Shown here one piece after another: positions 34,031 to 42,818 of a stretch of 64,000 nucleotides of DNA (position 1 is the first letter of the stretch; the number at the start of each line of letters is the position of its first letter). Below the pieces are notes generated by a model. It was not told where the DNA came from. It ran no database searches and saw only the letters and a list, made by a program, of their open reading frames with translations. The translations under genes and the position numbers were made by a program. This DNA comes from an uncultured Pseudomonadota bacterium (GTDB taxonomy: Bacteria > Myxococcota_A > UBA796 > CAJQPC01), in contig CAJXRZ010000009.1 of the NCBI GenBank assembly GCA_913060515.1, forward strand, positions 59,950 through 123,949, read 5' to 3'.

Positions 34031-35371
34031 ATGCCACTGCTCTCCCGCCGTTCTGCCCTCACCGCTGGCCTTGCCCTGGGGGGGACTGCTGTCTTGGGTC
34101 CCGGCATGGCGCGCTTGGCTCAGGCCGCCGAGCTGGAGGACCGTTACTACATCTTCTGCTACTTCAACGGCGGCTGGGACCTGCTGCTGAGCCTGGATCC
34201 CCGGGACCCGGCCGAGTTTCGGGACGACCTGAAGAAGAGCACGCTGATCGACACGGGTTTCAGCGCCTTGGGATCTGAGTATGGGGGCCTGGTGTCCTCG
34301 AGCGTGCCGGGCATGGTCTTTGGGCCCTGCGTGGGCGGCTTGGTGGACCACGCCGACAAGCTCACGGTGGTACGCGGCATGTCCATGGACACCCTGACCC
34401 ACGAGGTGGGACGGCGCCGCTTCCTGACGGGACGCCCACCCGCGGGGCTGCAGGCCAAGGGCTCCAATGCCTCCACGGTCCTGGCCAGCGTGCTCGGGCA
34501 GGGGCAGCCCATCCCCCAGCTCAGCATCCGGGTGGAGTCCTACAACGACCGCTTTGAGGGATTTGCCAGCGCCATCCGGGTCAACTCGGTGCAGGACTTG
34601 GTGCGCGCCCTGCGGCCCAGCTCGGACGACTTCAGCGCCGCCGAGGAGAGGGCCCTGCAGGCGCTCCTGGACCAAGCGGCCGACTGTCCCTCCATCGAAG
34701 ACTCCCGGATTCGAGATGCGGCGATGGACTACCAGAGTGGCTCCAAGGAACTGGTGTCTCTGGGCCTGGACGCTGCCTTTGACTTCACCTCGGCCCAGAG
34801 CGCTGAGCTGCGGGATCTGTACAGCATCAACGTGAACGACCTGGGGGCTGCCCCGGCACAAGCTGCTGCTGCGGCGACCGCCCTGACCACCGGTGTCGCA
34901 CGAACGGTGTGTTTTGAGGCCGCCAGCGGTCTGGACACCCACGGACCGGAGTGGGCCAGCGCGCACCCAGCGGCCCTGGTCAAGGGCTTTGATGTGGTCG
35001 CCTCGCTCATCGCGGACCTGAGCACCCGGCAGTACAAGGGCACCTCCGAGACCTGGCTGGACCGCACCACCATCGTGGGCTTCTCTGAGTTTGGTCGCTC
35101 CACCCTGCTCAACTCCAGCGGTGGCCGCGACCACTTCCTGCACAACGCCTGCTTTCTCGCTGGTGGAGGTGTGAAGGGAGGCCAAGTCATTGGACGAAGC
35201 TCGGACATCGGCATGGCGCCAACACCCACGGATCTGGCGAGCGGCTTGCCTTCGGAGAGCGGCGAGGTGGTCTACCCCGAGCACATCTTCCGGGCGCTGC
35301 TTCAAGGCGCGGGCGTGGAGGAAGACCTGGCGGACTACGGCGTGGACCCGCTCATGGCGATCTTCGAATGA
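34031..35371 (+). CDS. DUF1501 family Tat-exported protein
   Basis: 446 residues with a twin-arginine signal (LLSRRSALTAGLALGG, cleavage near AQA). The body follows the DUF1501 pattern, an alkaline-phosphatase/sulfatase-like fold: YIFCYFNGGWDLLLSLD, VVRGMSMDTLTHEVGRRRFLTG, then FEAASGLDTHGPEWA and VGFSEFGRSTLLNSSGGRDHF. DUF1501 proteins are common in planctomycetes and myxobacteria next to DUF1549-type c-haem proteins; their substrate is unknown. It overlaps the CotH gene by ATGA. Confidence 0.88.
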   Translation: MPLLSRRSALTAGLALGGTAVLGPGMARLAQAAELEDRYYIFCYFNGGWDLLLSLDPRDPAEFRDDLKKSTLIDTGFSALGSEYGGLVSSSVPGMVFGPCVGGLVDHADKLTVVRGMSMDTLTHEVGRRRFLTGRPPAGLQAKGSNASTVLASVLGQGQPIPQLSIRVESYNDRFEGFASAIRVNSVQDLVRALRPSSDDFSAAEERALQALLDQAADCPSIEDSRIRDAAMDYQSGSKELVSLGLDAAFDFTSAQSAELRDLYSINVNDLGAAPAQAAAAATALTTGVARTVCFEAASGLDTHGPEWASAHPAALVKGFDVVASLIADLSTRQYKGTSETWLDRTTIVGFSEFGRSTLLNSSGGRDHFLHNACFLAGGGVKGGQVIGRSSDIGMAPTPTDLASGLPSESGEVVYPEHIFRALLQGAGVEEDLADYGVDPLMAIFE

Positions 35372-37263
35372 TCTCGCTCGTGCTGCTGCTGGCCTGCAGT
35401 GACGCGCCTCTGGACTCCTCGGATTCAAGAGTGGACACCTCCGCTGCAGACGACACGGCACCCGTGGACACCGGCGAGCTGGGCCAACAGATCGTCGAGT
35501 TCTCCCACAGCCGAGGTCTGTATCAGGCGCCCATCACGCTCACGCTGAGCAGCCCATACCAGCGGGGAGAGCTGCGCTTCACCCTGGACGGGCGAGACCC
35601 GGTGGAGACCGGCGTCAGCTACCAAGAGCCCTTGGAGATCTCGGCCACCACGCTGCTCCGCGTCGTGCTTCTGGACGAGCAGGGCGTCCAGGTGGCCCAG
35701 GACACCCACAGCTACCTGTTCTTGGACCAAGTGGGCGCGCAGCAAGCTCCCGAGGACTACCCCAGCGAGTGGTGGACCGCCTGGAGCGGAGGCCCCTACG
35801 AGGCGGACTACACGCTGGACCCCGAGGTGATGGAGGACCCGGAGTACGCCGCGCGCTTCCCCGGTGTGTTCTCGGCCCTGCCCGTGGTCTCCATCGTCGT
35901 TCCGCCCGAGGAACTCTTCGGTAGAGACGGCATCCACGACAACCCGGTGGACTCCGGCAGCGACTGGGAGCGGGCGGCCCACGTGGAGCTCTTCTGGCCC
36001 GAGGAGCCCGCGCGCGTCCTGGCTGCCGGGTGTGGGCTGCGCATCGCTGGGGGGACCAGCCGCAAGCCAAGCAAGTCCCCCAAGAAGTCCTTTCGAGTCA
36101 GCTTCAAGAGCGCCTTTGGGCCCACCAAGCTGGAGGGGCAGCTCTTTGAGGATGCCGACGCGGTCCAGCGCTTCGACACCTTGGTCTTGCGGGCCCGCTA
36201 CAACCGCTCCTGGGTGCACTTTGAGAGCCCGCAGCGCGAACGGGCTGCCTATGTTCGGGAGCAGCTCGCCACAGACTTGCAGCGGGCCACTGGCGCCAAG
36301 AGCACCCACACACGGTCCACGCACCTGTTCATCAACGGCCTGTACTGGGGCCTGTATTTGCTGCAGGAGCGGCCCGATGAGCACTTCCTGGAGGAGTACT
36401 ACGACCTAAAGGACGATGGCTGGGACGTGCTCAACCAGGGCGAGGTCAAGAACGGCAGCATCGATGCCTGGCAAGAGCTGCAGGGCTACGCCGCCGCCGG
36501 GGATGTTCCTGCGCTTCAGGCGCGGGTCGATGTGCCCGCACTCTTTGACTACGTCTTGCTCAACCTCTGGCTGGGCAACAACGACTGGAACGACCGAAAC
36601 TGGTACGGCTCCCGCCACGCCGACGAGGACCTCTGGCGCTTCTACGCCTGGGACAACGAGATCACGCTCATCGACTACAACACCGACATCGTCTCCCGCC
36701 TGGACGAGGCCGACACCCCCGGTGCGGTGTTCCTGGGCCTGATGGCCGACGCGGAGATGCAGGTGGCCTTTGGGGACCAGATCCACAAGCGCGTCGTGGG
36801 TGGGGTCTACAGCAGCGAGGAGGTCGCCCGGCGGTGGACGGAGCTTGTGGTGGCGACCGAGGACGGGGTGCTGGCGGAGAGCGCGCGCTGGGGGGACCAC
36901 ATGCGGGACTCCCGCTTGGCAGAGGATGCGCAGCTCTACACGCCGGCGCAGCGCCAGTTGGAGCACCAGCGGGTGTTGGAGTTCTTGCCTCAGCGGGAGC
37001 AGGCCTTCCTGGAAGACATGCAGGGCTACGGCTGGTACCCGAGCGTGGAGGCGCCGGTCCTAGAACTGGACGGCGAGGTGCGCTTGGTGGGGCAGGCGAA
37101 GACCTACTACAGCGTGGATGGTGCGGACCCCAGGCTGCCCGGCGGTGAGCTGAACCCCGATGCAGTGCGCTATCTGCAGCCCTTCACAGCCTCCGGCACC
37201 CTGCGCGCACGCACCCTCCAGAGCGGTGAGTGGAGCGCCTTGCTCGTGGCGGAGCTTCCCTAA
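35368..37263 (+). CDS. CotH-kinase family lipoprotein with chitobiase-like beta domain
   Basis: 631 residues, short signal MISLVLLLAC and a DTS/DT-rich linker. Residues ~45-120 form a CHB_HEX-like beta sandwich (RGLYQAPITLTLSS, RFTLDGRDPVETG). The CotH kinase core has LRIAGGTSRKPSKSPKKSFRVSF, LFINGLYWGLYLLQERPDE, and the catalytic/metal region NNDWNDRNWYGSR and FYAWDNEITL. A second small beta piece (TYYSVDGADPRLPGG) ends the protein. CotH-type secreted kinases phosphorylate coat or surface proteins in spore formers; here a surface protein of the same operon is a plausible target. Confidence 0.88.
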   Translation: MISLVLLLACSDAPLDSSDSRVDTSAADDTAPVDTGELGQQIVEFSHSRGLYQAPITLTLSSPYQRGELRFTLDGRDPVETGVSYQEPLEISATTLLRVVLLDEQGVQVAQDTHSYLFLDQVGAQQAPEDYPSEWWTAWSGGPYEADYTLDPEVMEDPEYAARFPGVFSALPVVSIVVPPEELFGRDGIHDNPVDSGSDWERAAHVELFWPEEPARVLAAGCGLRIAGGTSRKPSKSPKKSFRVSFKSAFGPTKLEGQLFEDADAVQRFDTLVLRARYNRSWVHFESPQRERAAYVREQLATDLQRATGAKSTHTRSTHLFINGLYWGLYLLQERPDEHFLEEYYDLKDDGWDVLNQGEVKNGSIDAWQELQGYAAAGDVPALQARVDVPALFDYVLLNLWLGNNDWNDRNWYGSRHADEDLWRFYAWDNEITLIDYNTDIVSRLDEADTPGAVFLGLMADAEMQVAFGDQIHKRVVGGVYSSEEVARRWTELVVATEDGVLAESARWGDHMRDSRLAEDAQLYTPAQRQLEHQRVLEFLPQREQAFLEDMQGYGWYPSVEAPVLELDGEVRLVGQAKTYYSVDGADPRLPGGELNPDAVRYLQPFTASGTLRARTLQSGEWSALLVAELP

Positions 37264-37271
37264 GTGCGTGC

Positions 37272-38252
37272 TTAGGAGACGCGCCAGAGGGAGTCGATGA
37301 ACCAGTCCCGCCGGTCCGAGTACTGGGCGCAGAGCTCAAAGCCGGTGAAGCGGGCCAGGCTCTCGATGTCCTCGGGCAGGTACTTGTAGCTGTACTCGGT
37401 GTGGATGGGCTCCCAAGCCTCGAAGCTGAAGCTCTGACGCAGGGCTGCGATCTTCACTTCCTGCGCCTTGGTGCTCACCAGGTAGCTCTCCATCGCACCG
37501 GAGAAGACGTTGTAGGTGCCGAAGTGGCGCCAGTTCTGCAGGTCGAACTCTCCGCCCAGCTCCCGGTTGATGCGCTCGAGCAGGTTCAGGTTGAAGTCCC
37601 GGGTGATGCCCTCTTTGTCGTTGTAGGCGGCCAGCAGGACCTCGATGTCCTTCTTCATGTCAAAGCCGACCAGGGTGTGGTCACCGGGGCGCAGTCCGGA
37701 CCAGATGCGGCGCAGAAAGGCCCGGGCGCGGGGCTTGTCGAAGTTGCCGATGTTGGAGCCCAGGAAGAGCACCAGTCGGGGGCGGTCGCTGTTGGTGCTC
37801 AGCCAGCGGAGTGCCGGCACGTACTCGCCGACCACGCCCTGGACTTCCAAGCCTGGGTGGGCCTGTTTCATGCGGTCTTCCAGAGACGCCATCGCGCCCT
37901 CGGAGATGTCCACGGGCACATAGCGCAGGTCTACGCCAGCCTTCTTGAGATGATCGAGCAAGATCGAGGTCTTTGCGCCGTCGCCCGCGCCCAGGTCCAC
38001 CACGTCGAGCTGTTGCCCGGAGAAGCGGCCCGCGATGTCTTCGCCGTAGCGCTCGAAGATCTCCCGCTCGCTGTCGGTCGGGTAGTACTCCTCCAGATCC
38101 ATGATTTTCTGAAAGAGCACGCTGCCCGTGTCGTCGTAGAACCACTTGGAGGAGAGCTGCTTGGGCCGCTCGCTGAGCCCCGTGAGCACGTCCAGCGCAA
38201 AGGCGGCGTGGGGGTCATCGGGGCTGTTCCGGCTCAGTGTGTGCCAAGGCAT
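37272..38252 (-). CDS. egtD: L-histidine N-alpha-methyltransferase EgtD
   Basis: 326 residues. The family start KQLSSKWFYDDTGSVLFQ, followed by EEYYPTDSEREI, is typical. The SAM site is VVDLGAGDGAKT and the histidine-binding residues appear in GSNIGNF, AAYNDKEGIT and the Glu/Ser pair of IHTEYSYKY (Glu282 and Ser284 in mycobacterial EgtD). It trimethylates histidine to hercynine, the first step of ergothioneine synthesis. No EgtB/EgtC/EgtE gene is in the window, so the rest of the pathway lies elsewhere or hercynine is the end product. Confidence 0.9.
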   Translation of the reverse strand: MPWHTLSRNSPDDPHAAFALDVLTGLSERPKQLSSKWFYDDTGSVLFQKIMDLEEYYPTDSEREIFERYGEDIAGRFSGQQLDVVDLGAGDGAKTSILLDHLKKAGVDLRYVPVDISEGAMASLEDRMKQAHPGLEVQGVVGEYVPALRWLSTNSDRPRLVLFLGSNIGNFDKPRARAFLRRIWSGLRPGDHTLVGFDMKKDIEVLLAAYNDKEGITRDFNLNLLERINRELGGEFDLQNWRHFGTYNVFSGAMESYLVSTKAQEVKIAALRQSFSFEAWEPIHTEYSYKYLPEDIESLARFTGFELCAQYSDRRDWFIDSLWRVS

Positions 38253-38333
38253 GAGGCTCTCCGCTTGAAGTAGGCCCTAACGGCTCTGGGCCCTGTGACG
38301 GTGCTGGTGGCTTTTGCGGGCTACTCTCTTGGC

Positions 38334-39017
38334 ATGAAGCTGCTCTTTCTCGCCCTGATGGCCTGTGGTCCCCGGCCGATCACCCAAGGCGGACACACCC
38401 TGGAGATCACCGAGACCAAGTCGCGAAAGGCCGGCTACGGTGTGCGCCACGGGGTCGAGTTGAGCTTGGATGGAGCGCCGCTGGAGCTCTCGCTCTGGTA
38501 TGCCCCGCTCTCCCCAGTCGGGGACCAGAGCAGGCGCGCGTTCTACTGGGGTGGTGGCACGAGTCCGGAGAGCTGGGAGTGGGGGACCTGGCAGGTCTTT
38601 CAGCTCAAACCCAGTGACCCCCAGCAGCATCAGGCGGCCAAGGAGTTCCTGGATGCGGGCACCAAGGCTCTGTTCTCCCAGCTCACCGACACCCCGGCTT
38701 ACGCGTGGTCTTATGCCCGCCAGGTCTTTGTGCTCTGGCAGCAGCCTCCCAGCGACTTGGTGTTCACGGCCGGAACTGGAGAGCACTTCAAGGTCACCGA
38801 TACGGGCGCCATCTTCATGGACGGCGCGCTCATCGGAGGGCTTCAGGAAGCGCAAGGTCAGGTCAACGGCGTGCAGATCAAGCTGGAGCCCCACACCGTT
38901 GGGAGCGGCCCTGCTGAAGTCCGGATCCAGCCCAAAGAGCAGGAGCTCCGTGCCTACCTGCACCCCTCCGGCGAGAACATCTTCGCCATCTATGGCATCC
39001 CCGAGGTCACCCCATGA
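38334..39017 (+). CDS. Hypothetical lipoprotein
   Basis: 227 residues from ATG 38334, chosen because it opens directly into a lipobox signal (MKLLFLALMAC), the only one of the short type in this window carrying a Lys. The body is beta-rich (VELSLDGAPLELSLWYAPL, VFTAGTGEHFKVTDTGAIF). No family recognised. It is coupled to the MmcQ/YjbR-like gene by ATGA. Confidence 0.6.
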   Translation: MKLLFLALMACGPRPITQGGHTLEITETKSRKAGYGVRHGVELSLDGAPLELSLWYAPLSPVGDQSRRAFYWGGGTSPESWEWGTWQVFQLKPSDPQQHQAAKEFLDAGTKALFSQLTDTPAYAWSYARQVFVLWQQPPSDLVFTAGTGEHFKVTDTGAIFMDGALIGGLQEAQGQVNGVQIKLEPHTVGSGPAEVRIQPKEQELRAYLHPSGENIFAIYGIPEVTP

Positions 39018-39373
39018 GCGATGAATTTGAGCACCCCATCTGCGAGCAGCTTCGGCAGCACGCCCTGACGTTGCCCGAGACCAGCGAGGGGACCTCGTGT
39101 GTGAACCGGGCTTTTAAGGCGCGAAAGAAGAACTTTGTCTTTGTCGGGGAGCCCAAGGGGCAGATCCGAGTCATGCTCAAGCTGGGCCCCAGTTTGGAGC
39201 AGGCCGCGGCGCTGAACGACCCGCGCATCGGTGTAGGCAAGACCGGCTGGGTGACCATCCTCTTTGGACCCGATGAGCCTGTGGAGCTGGCCCAGCTTCA
39301 AGCCTGGATTGTGGAGAGCTACCGGACTCTGGCGCCCAAGACCCTGGTCAAGGTGCTGGACGCCCAGGGATAG
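39014..39373 (+). CDS. MmcQ/YjbR family (DUF419) protein
   Basis: 119 residues, cytosolic. The pattern is classical: helical start, LPETSEGTSCVNRAFKAR with the conserved Glu/Thr-Ser, KNFVFVGEP, LKLGPSLEQ, then GWVTILFGPDE and IVESYRTLAPKTL. The fold binds DNA-like or small ligands (CyaY-like), and the cellular role is not established. Confidence 0.85.
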   Translation: MSDEFEHPICEQLRQHALTLPETSEGTSCVNRAFKARKKNFVFVGEPKGQIRVMLKLGPSLEQAAALNDPRIGVGKTGWVTILFGPDEPVELAQLQAWIVESYRTLAPKTLVKVLDAQG

Positions 39374-39940
39374 TCAGGGGGCGGCAACCGCAGGCTCACC
39401 GGTGAGCAAGTAGACCTCCAGCTCCTCCATGTGGTGGCCCAGGTTCTCTTGGAAGCGATTGCGCAGCTTGCGCTTCATGAGCTTGGCTGGACCGCTGGGC
39501 ACCATGTAGATGTCGAAAGTAAGCAGGCTGCGGTTGTTGCCCAAGTCGGTGACCGTGTGGGTGTTCTGGGTGTAGGCAATCATCCCCGGCAGGTTGCCGC
39601 CGCGGAAGGTCAACTGCATGGCGTCCTCGTCGTACATCGTCAGGGTCTCGCTGACCTCGCCAAAGCCGGTGGTGACGATGCGGCCTACGACGGGTGCCTC
39701 TGGGTCGTAGCTAAAGCCCTCGGGAAGGTCCTCGACTTGCATCTCGGTCGAGGCCACAACGATTGAGGCCCAGTGATCAATGCCCACGTAGTCATGGGCC
39801 AGGGCGTCCCAGACCTGCTCTGCGGGCACATCAAACTCCCGCTCAATGTGGATCTCCATGCCCTTTCCGTAGTCTTGGGCTGCTGGAGGTGTCTCCAAGG
39901 CGGTGAGGCTGGATACGAAGGCGAGAAAGCTGAGGAACAT
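39374..39940 (-). CDS. Exported SRPBCC (polyketide cyclase/START-like) protein
   Basis: 188 residues. A short hydrophobic start (MFLSFLAFVSSLTAL) suggests export. The SRPBCC core is visible: IEREFDVPAEQVWDALAHDYVG, HWASIVVASTEM, QLTFRGGNLPGM and the long C-terminal helix NRFQENLGHHMEELEVYL. It should bind a hydrophobic ligand. Its leader contains a 15-base stretch identical to that before the GHL10 gene, including the SD. Confidence 0.75.
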   Translation of the reverse strand: MFLSFLAFVSSLTALETPPAAQDYGKGMEIHIEREFDVPAEQVWDALAHDYVGIDHWASIVVASTEMQVEDLPEGFSYDPEAPVVGRIVTTGFGEVSETLTMYDEDAMQLTFRGGNLPGMIAYTQNTHTVTDLGNNRSLLTFDIYMVPSGPAKLMKRKLRNRFQENLGHHMEELEVYLLTGEPAVAAP

Positions 39941-40036
39941 GGGGAACTCCGTTGGGCTGTTCTCAATCTCGCCCCTTTTGTTCTCTCGGACAATGACGTA
40001 GTATCAAGCTCACTCCAACAGAATATGAGGTAATTG

Positions 40037-40933
40037 ATGCGGCTGGAGAGCCTGGAGGAGCTTCGGGTCTTTGCCCAGATTGTGGAGTCCGGCAGCCTGA
40101 GTGGCGCGGCCCGCGCCTTGGGTTTGCCTGCCAACACGGTCGGTCGAAGGTTGAGCGCGCTCGAGGACAGGCTGGGCTGCACTCTGCTCCACCGGACCAC
40201 GCGCAGTCAGAGTCTCTCTGAGCCTGGACAGGTGCTCCTGGGGCGCGCCCAAAGCATCCTTGAACAAGTCGAGGCTGCCGAGCTGGCCTTGATGCAGGAA
40301 GGCCAGAGTCTGGCGGGGACAGTGCGCTTGAGCGTGCCAAGTGTGCTCACAGCCGACATGTTCGTCTGCCTGGCTCCGCTCTTGGAAGAGCACCCGGAGC
40401 TGCGCTTGCAGGTCTCCGTCAACGACATCCCGGTCAACCCGGTCAGCGCCAATGTGGACGTGGTCATCATTGGAGGAGGGCTCTCGGACAGCACCCTGAT
40501 TGCCCGCCGTTTGACGCACGTTCAGTTCGTGCTCTTGGCATCCCAAGAGTATCTACGCCGGCATGGAGCTCCGGAGTCGCCCGAAGAGTTGGGGGCCCGG
40601 GCGACGGTGCACTTCCGCGTCCGAGGGCCCTCCACAACCTGGACCCTCACGGGGCCGAGCGGCGAGCAGCGCGCTGTGCCGGTCCACGGTCGGGTCCATG
40701 TGGACGATGGCCGCGGCATGATGGACGCGTTGAACTCTGGGCTGGGGATTGGCCTGAGCTCGGAGCGGCTCCTGCATGCGGCGCCCAATCTGAGGCGAAT
40801 CCTGCCGGAGTGGTCCGGCATGCGCATCCCGGTCTTCGCCATCTACCCTCCTTCCGGTCAGCGCAGCCCGCGCGTGCTAGCGGTTGTGCAGGCGCTTCAG
40901 GAACGCCTTGAGAGCGCAGAGGACCAATCGTGA
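40037..40933 (+). CDS. LysR-family transcriptional regulator
   Basis: 298 residues from ATG 40037 (GAGG 6 bp upstream). The DNA-binding helix is LRVFAQIVESGSLSGAARALG then TVGRRLSALEDRLG and LLHRTTRS; the effector domain begins near VRLSVPSVLTADM. The sequence TVGRRL, instead of the usual SVSRxI, still gives an ordinary HTH. It is divergent from the SRPBCC gene and coupled by GTGA to a frameshifted ORF. Confidence 0.9.
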   Translation: MRLESLEELRVFAQIVESGSLSGAARALGLPANTVGRRLSALEDRLGCTLLHRTTRSQSLSEPGQVLLGRAQSILEQVEAAELALMQEGQSLAGTVRLSVPSVLTADMFVCLAPLLEEHPELRLQVSVNDIPVNPVSANVDVVIIGGGLSDSTLIARRLTHVQFVLLASQEYLRRHGAPESPEELGARATVHFRVRGPSTTWTLTGPSGEQRAVPVHGRVHVDDGRGMMDALNSGLGIGLSSERLLHAAPNLRRILPEWSGMRIPVFAIYPPSGQRSPRVLAVVQALQERLESAEDQS

Positions 40934-41408
40934 CGCTCACTGAACTGCTCGGCGGCAAGACGCCCGCTGACTTTGGTGCAGAGGCTCTGATGGGCAAAGC
41001 GCACTACCGTTGGAGCCGTTCGGATGCTGGGGCAGCCGCGGGAAGGCACCGGAGCAAGCGCTCGCCAAGCTGGAGTCGGTGTTGGCCTACTACGAGGCCC
41101 ATCCGGAGCGGAGTTATGACGCTCACTTCGCCGAGTGGGCCGCCGATGCGCTCTTAGAGCACGCCGCCTCCGAGGGGCACTTCTGCCAGTCCTACCGGGA
41201 GATGCAAGCGCGTATGGCTCAAGCCGGCCGCAGCCACTTCCCCAGCATTCACCCCAAGCAGGACCGCATCGCGGAGTGGGCGATGGAAGGGGAGTGCCCG
41301 GAGGTGCTGCGTGAGCTGCTGCCGAGAATCAAGGCCCGCAAGCCGCTGAAGCGTGCGGTGCGGGCGAGAATCAAGGTGTGGGAGGGGTGGTTGGCGGCCT
41401 GTATCTAG
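40930..41408 (+). pseudogene. Frameshifted hypothetical gene
   Basis: GTG 40930 overlaps the LysR stop and opens a plausible N-terminus (MTLTELLGGKTPADFG, ALMGKAHYRW). After about 35 residues the frame turns into Arg/Ser-rich noise, while the frame from about 41038 continues with a convincing helical protein (APEQALAKLESVLAYYEAHPE, FAEWAADALLEHAASEG). A single-base indel near 41038-41045 would restore one ORF of ~158 residues. Either the gene is inactivated or the assembly has an indel. If intact from the weak TTG at 41010 it would be 132 residues. No family recognised. Confidence 0.5.
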
Positions 41409-41842
41409 CCAGGGGAAGGCAACCCAGAGCCCGGCGCCACCAGAAACCCATGGTGCTCGGTGATCTGGATTCCGCCATCCGGGCTGGGCATGTTCGGCTC
41501 GGGCTCGACTGTGCGCACCTTGGTCTCCACCACCTGGAAGCGCATGCGGACTTCGGATTCGGGCATGCCGCCCAGGGTCTCCAGCGCAGTCTCCAGGTCC
41601 ATCCAGTACTGAATATAGGAGGCGGACTGGACCATGGAGCCCGGTGCGTAGATCAGCTTTCCATTGGCCTCGTCGACCCGCAGTTCGACAGGGTTGATGG
41701 TCAGCAGAGGCATGGGCTTGGGGGAGACGGCCGGCGCAGCAGGAACCTGAACTTCCTCCTCCACTTGCTCCACAGCCACATCTGGTACGGGCTCCGCAGT
41801 CGAGGTCACGGTCTTGCATGCGAGGAGGAGTAAAAGTGTCAT
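41405..41842 (-). CDS. Hypothetical lipoprotein
   Basis: 145 residues with the short signal MTLLLLLAC. An acidic/Pro-rich linker (residues ~12-45) leads to a small domain with LLTINPVELRVDEANGK and RMRFQVVETKVRTVEPE. No family recognised. It is convergent with the frameshifted ORF (stops overlap). Confidence 0.6.
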   Translation of the reverse strand: MTLLLLLACKTVTSTAEPVPDVAVEQVEEEVQVPAAPAVSPKPMPLLTINPVELRVDEANGKLIYAPGSMVQSASYIQYWMDLETALETLGGMPESEVRMRFQVVETKVRTVEPEPNMPSPDGGIQITEHHGFLVAPGSGLPSPG

Positions 41843-41851
41843 GCCCGAACT

Positions 41852-42274
41852 CTACCGCAGCGCCAGCATCTCCAGAATCACATCCAGCATCGGCACCTTT
41901 GGCAGCTCGTTTAGCTCCGAGAAGGGCACCCACGCCACCGCCCCAGTGGAGCCACCGACCTCCAAGACTCTGGGCTCGCCTTGGGCCTGGATTCGGTAGA
42001 CGATCTGCACGGCTTGGAATGGGCCGCGTTTGGTCTGCTCGCTGAAGGCATGCACGTGGAAGAGCTCCGGCTCGGTGGCGTGCAGGGCGCTCTCCTCGTG
42101 TACCTCGCGCAGCAAGGTCTGCTCGGTGCTCTCGCCAAAGTCCATGCCGCCTCCGGGAAGGGTCCAGCAGCCTGGCCGATAGCAGTGCTCGGCGAGCTGG
42201 GTGAGCAGGACGCGCGGGCCCTTCTGTGGGCAGGTATCGGTGGCCAGGCCGTAGACGGAGACACGGGTCCTCAT
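41852..42274 (-). CDS. NUDIX hydrolase
   Basis: 140 residues from ATG 42274, which overlaps the stop of the upstream SRPBCC gene (ATGA). The NUDIX box is complete: GGGMDFGESTEQTLLREVHEES (split here as GGGMDFGEST and LLREVHEES), giving Mg-dependent hydrolysis of a nucleoside diphosphate-linked substrate. The exact substrate is not evident. The longer frame to 42664 reads antisense-like sequence. Confidence 0.9.
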   Translation of the reverse strand: MRTRVSVYGLATDTCPQKGPRVLLTQLAEHCYRPGCWTLPGGGMDFGESTEQTLLREVHEESALHATEPELFHVHAFSEQTKRGPFQAVQIVYRIQAQGEPRVLEVGGSTGAVAWVPFSELNELPKVPMLDVILEMLALR

Positions 42275-42753
42275 TGGCTGCTCCAGTTGGCTTCGACGGT
42301 GGACTTGAGGGCTTGGGCGTGGACCTCGAAGCCCCTCTGAACGCGGGCCAAGGGGATGGCCCGGGAGAGCAGGCCTCTGAAGACCTCCACCGAGCTGTAG
42401 CGGGTGTCTCCATTGGGCAAGGTGCTGACTCTCTGAACCCGGGTGGCGCGGACCAGACCCAAGCCGTGCGCCCAGCCGGTGAAGCGGTAGCTGAGCTCGC
42501 CGTCTTGGCCGTTTGCGGGTGGCTGATACACGGTCAGGCGTTCGCCGCTGCGCTGCTCGCCGCCCTGCTCGTCTTGCCACGCCACGTGCAAGGTCAGGCG
42601 CTCGCCAACCTGGGGCTCGGGGGAGAGCTTGGCGGTCTCGATGCGCACCAGGAAGGGGTTCCATTCCCCGTAGCGCTCAAAGTCCACCATGGTTTGCCAC
42701 ACCTCCTCGGCGGGAGCGTGGATGTCGATCGCAACGTCAGCTTGGATGGGCAT
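42271..42753 (-). CDS. SRPBCC family protein (cytosolic)
   Basis: 160 residues from ATG 42753 (MPIQADVAIDIHAPAEEVWQ). The family pattern is clear: VWQTMVDFERYGEWNPF, then strands TLHVAWQDEQGG and LSYRFTGWAHGLGLVRA, and a final helix. It lacks a signal, unlike the one at 39374. It is coupled to the NUDIX gene. The ligand is unknown. Confidence 0.85.
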   Translation of the reverse strand: MPIQADVAIDIHAPAEEVWQTMVDFERYGEWNPFLVRIETAKLSPEPQVGERLTLHVAWQDEQGGEQRSGERLTVYQPPANGQDGELSYRFTGWAHGLGLVRATRVQRVSTLPNGDTRYSSVEVFRGLLSRAIPLARVQRGFEVHAQALKSTVEANWSSQ

Positions 42754-42818
42754 GGGCCCTTCTAGCGTGAGGCAATAAGTCACGCCCGCGATGGGGTAAA
42801 AGGGGGCGCGGAGGTTCC

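Noticed and set aside
33992..35461. A 489-residue minus-strand open frame
   Set aside because: Antisense shadow of the DUF1501 gene; no motif.
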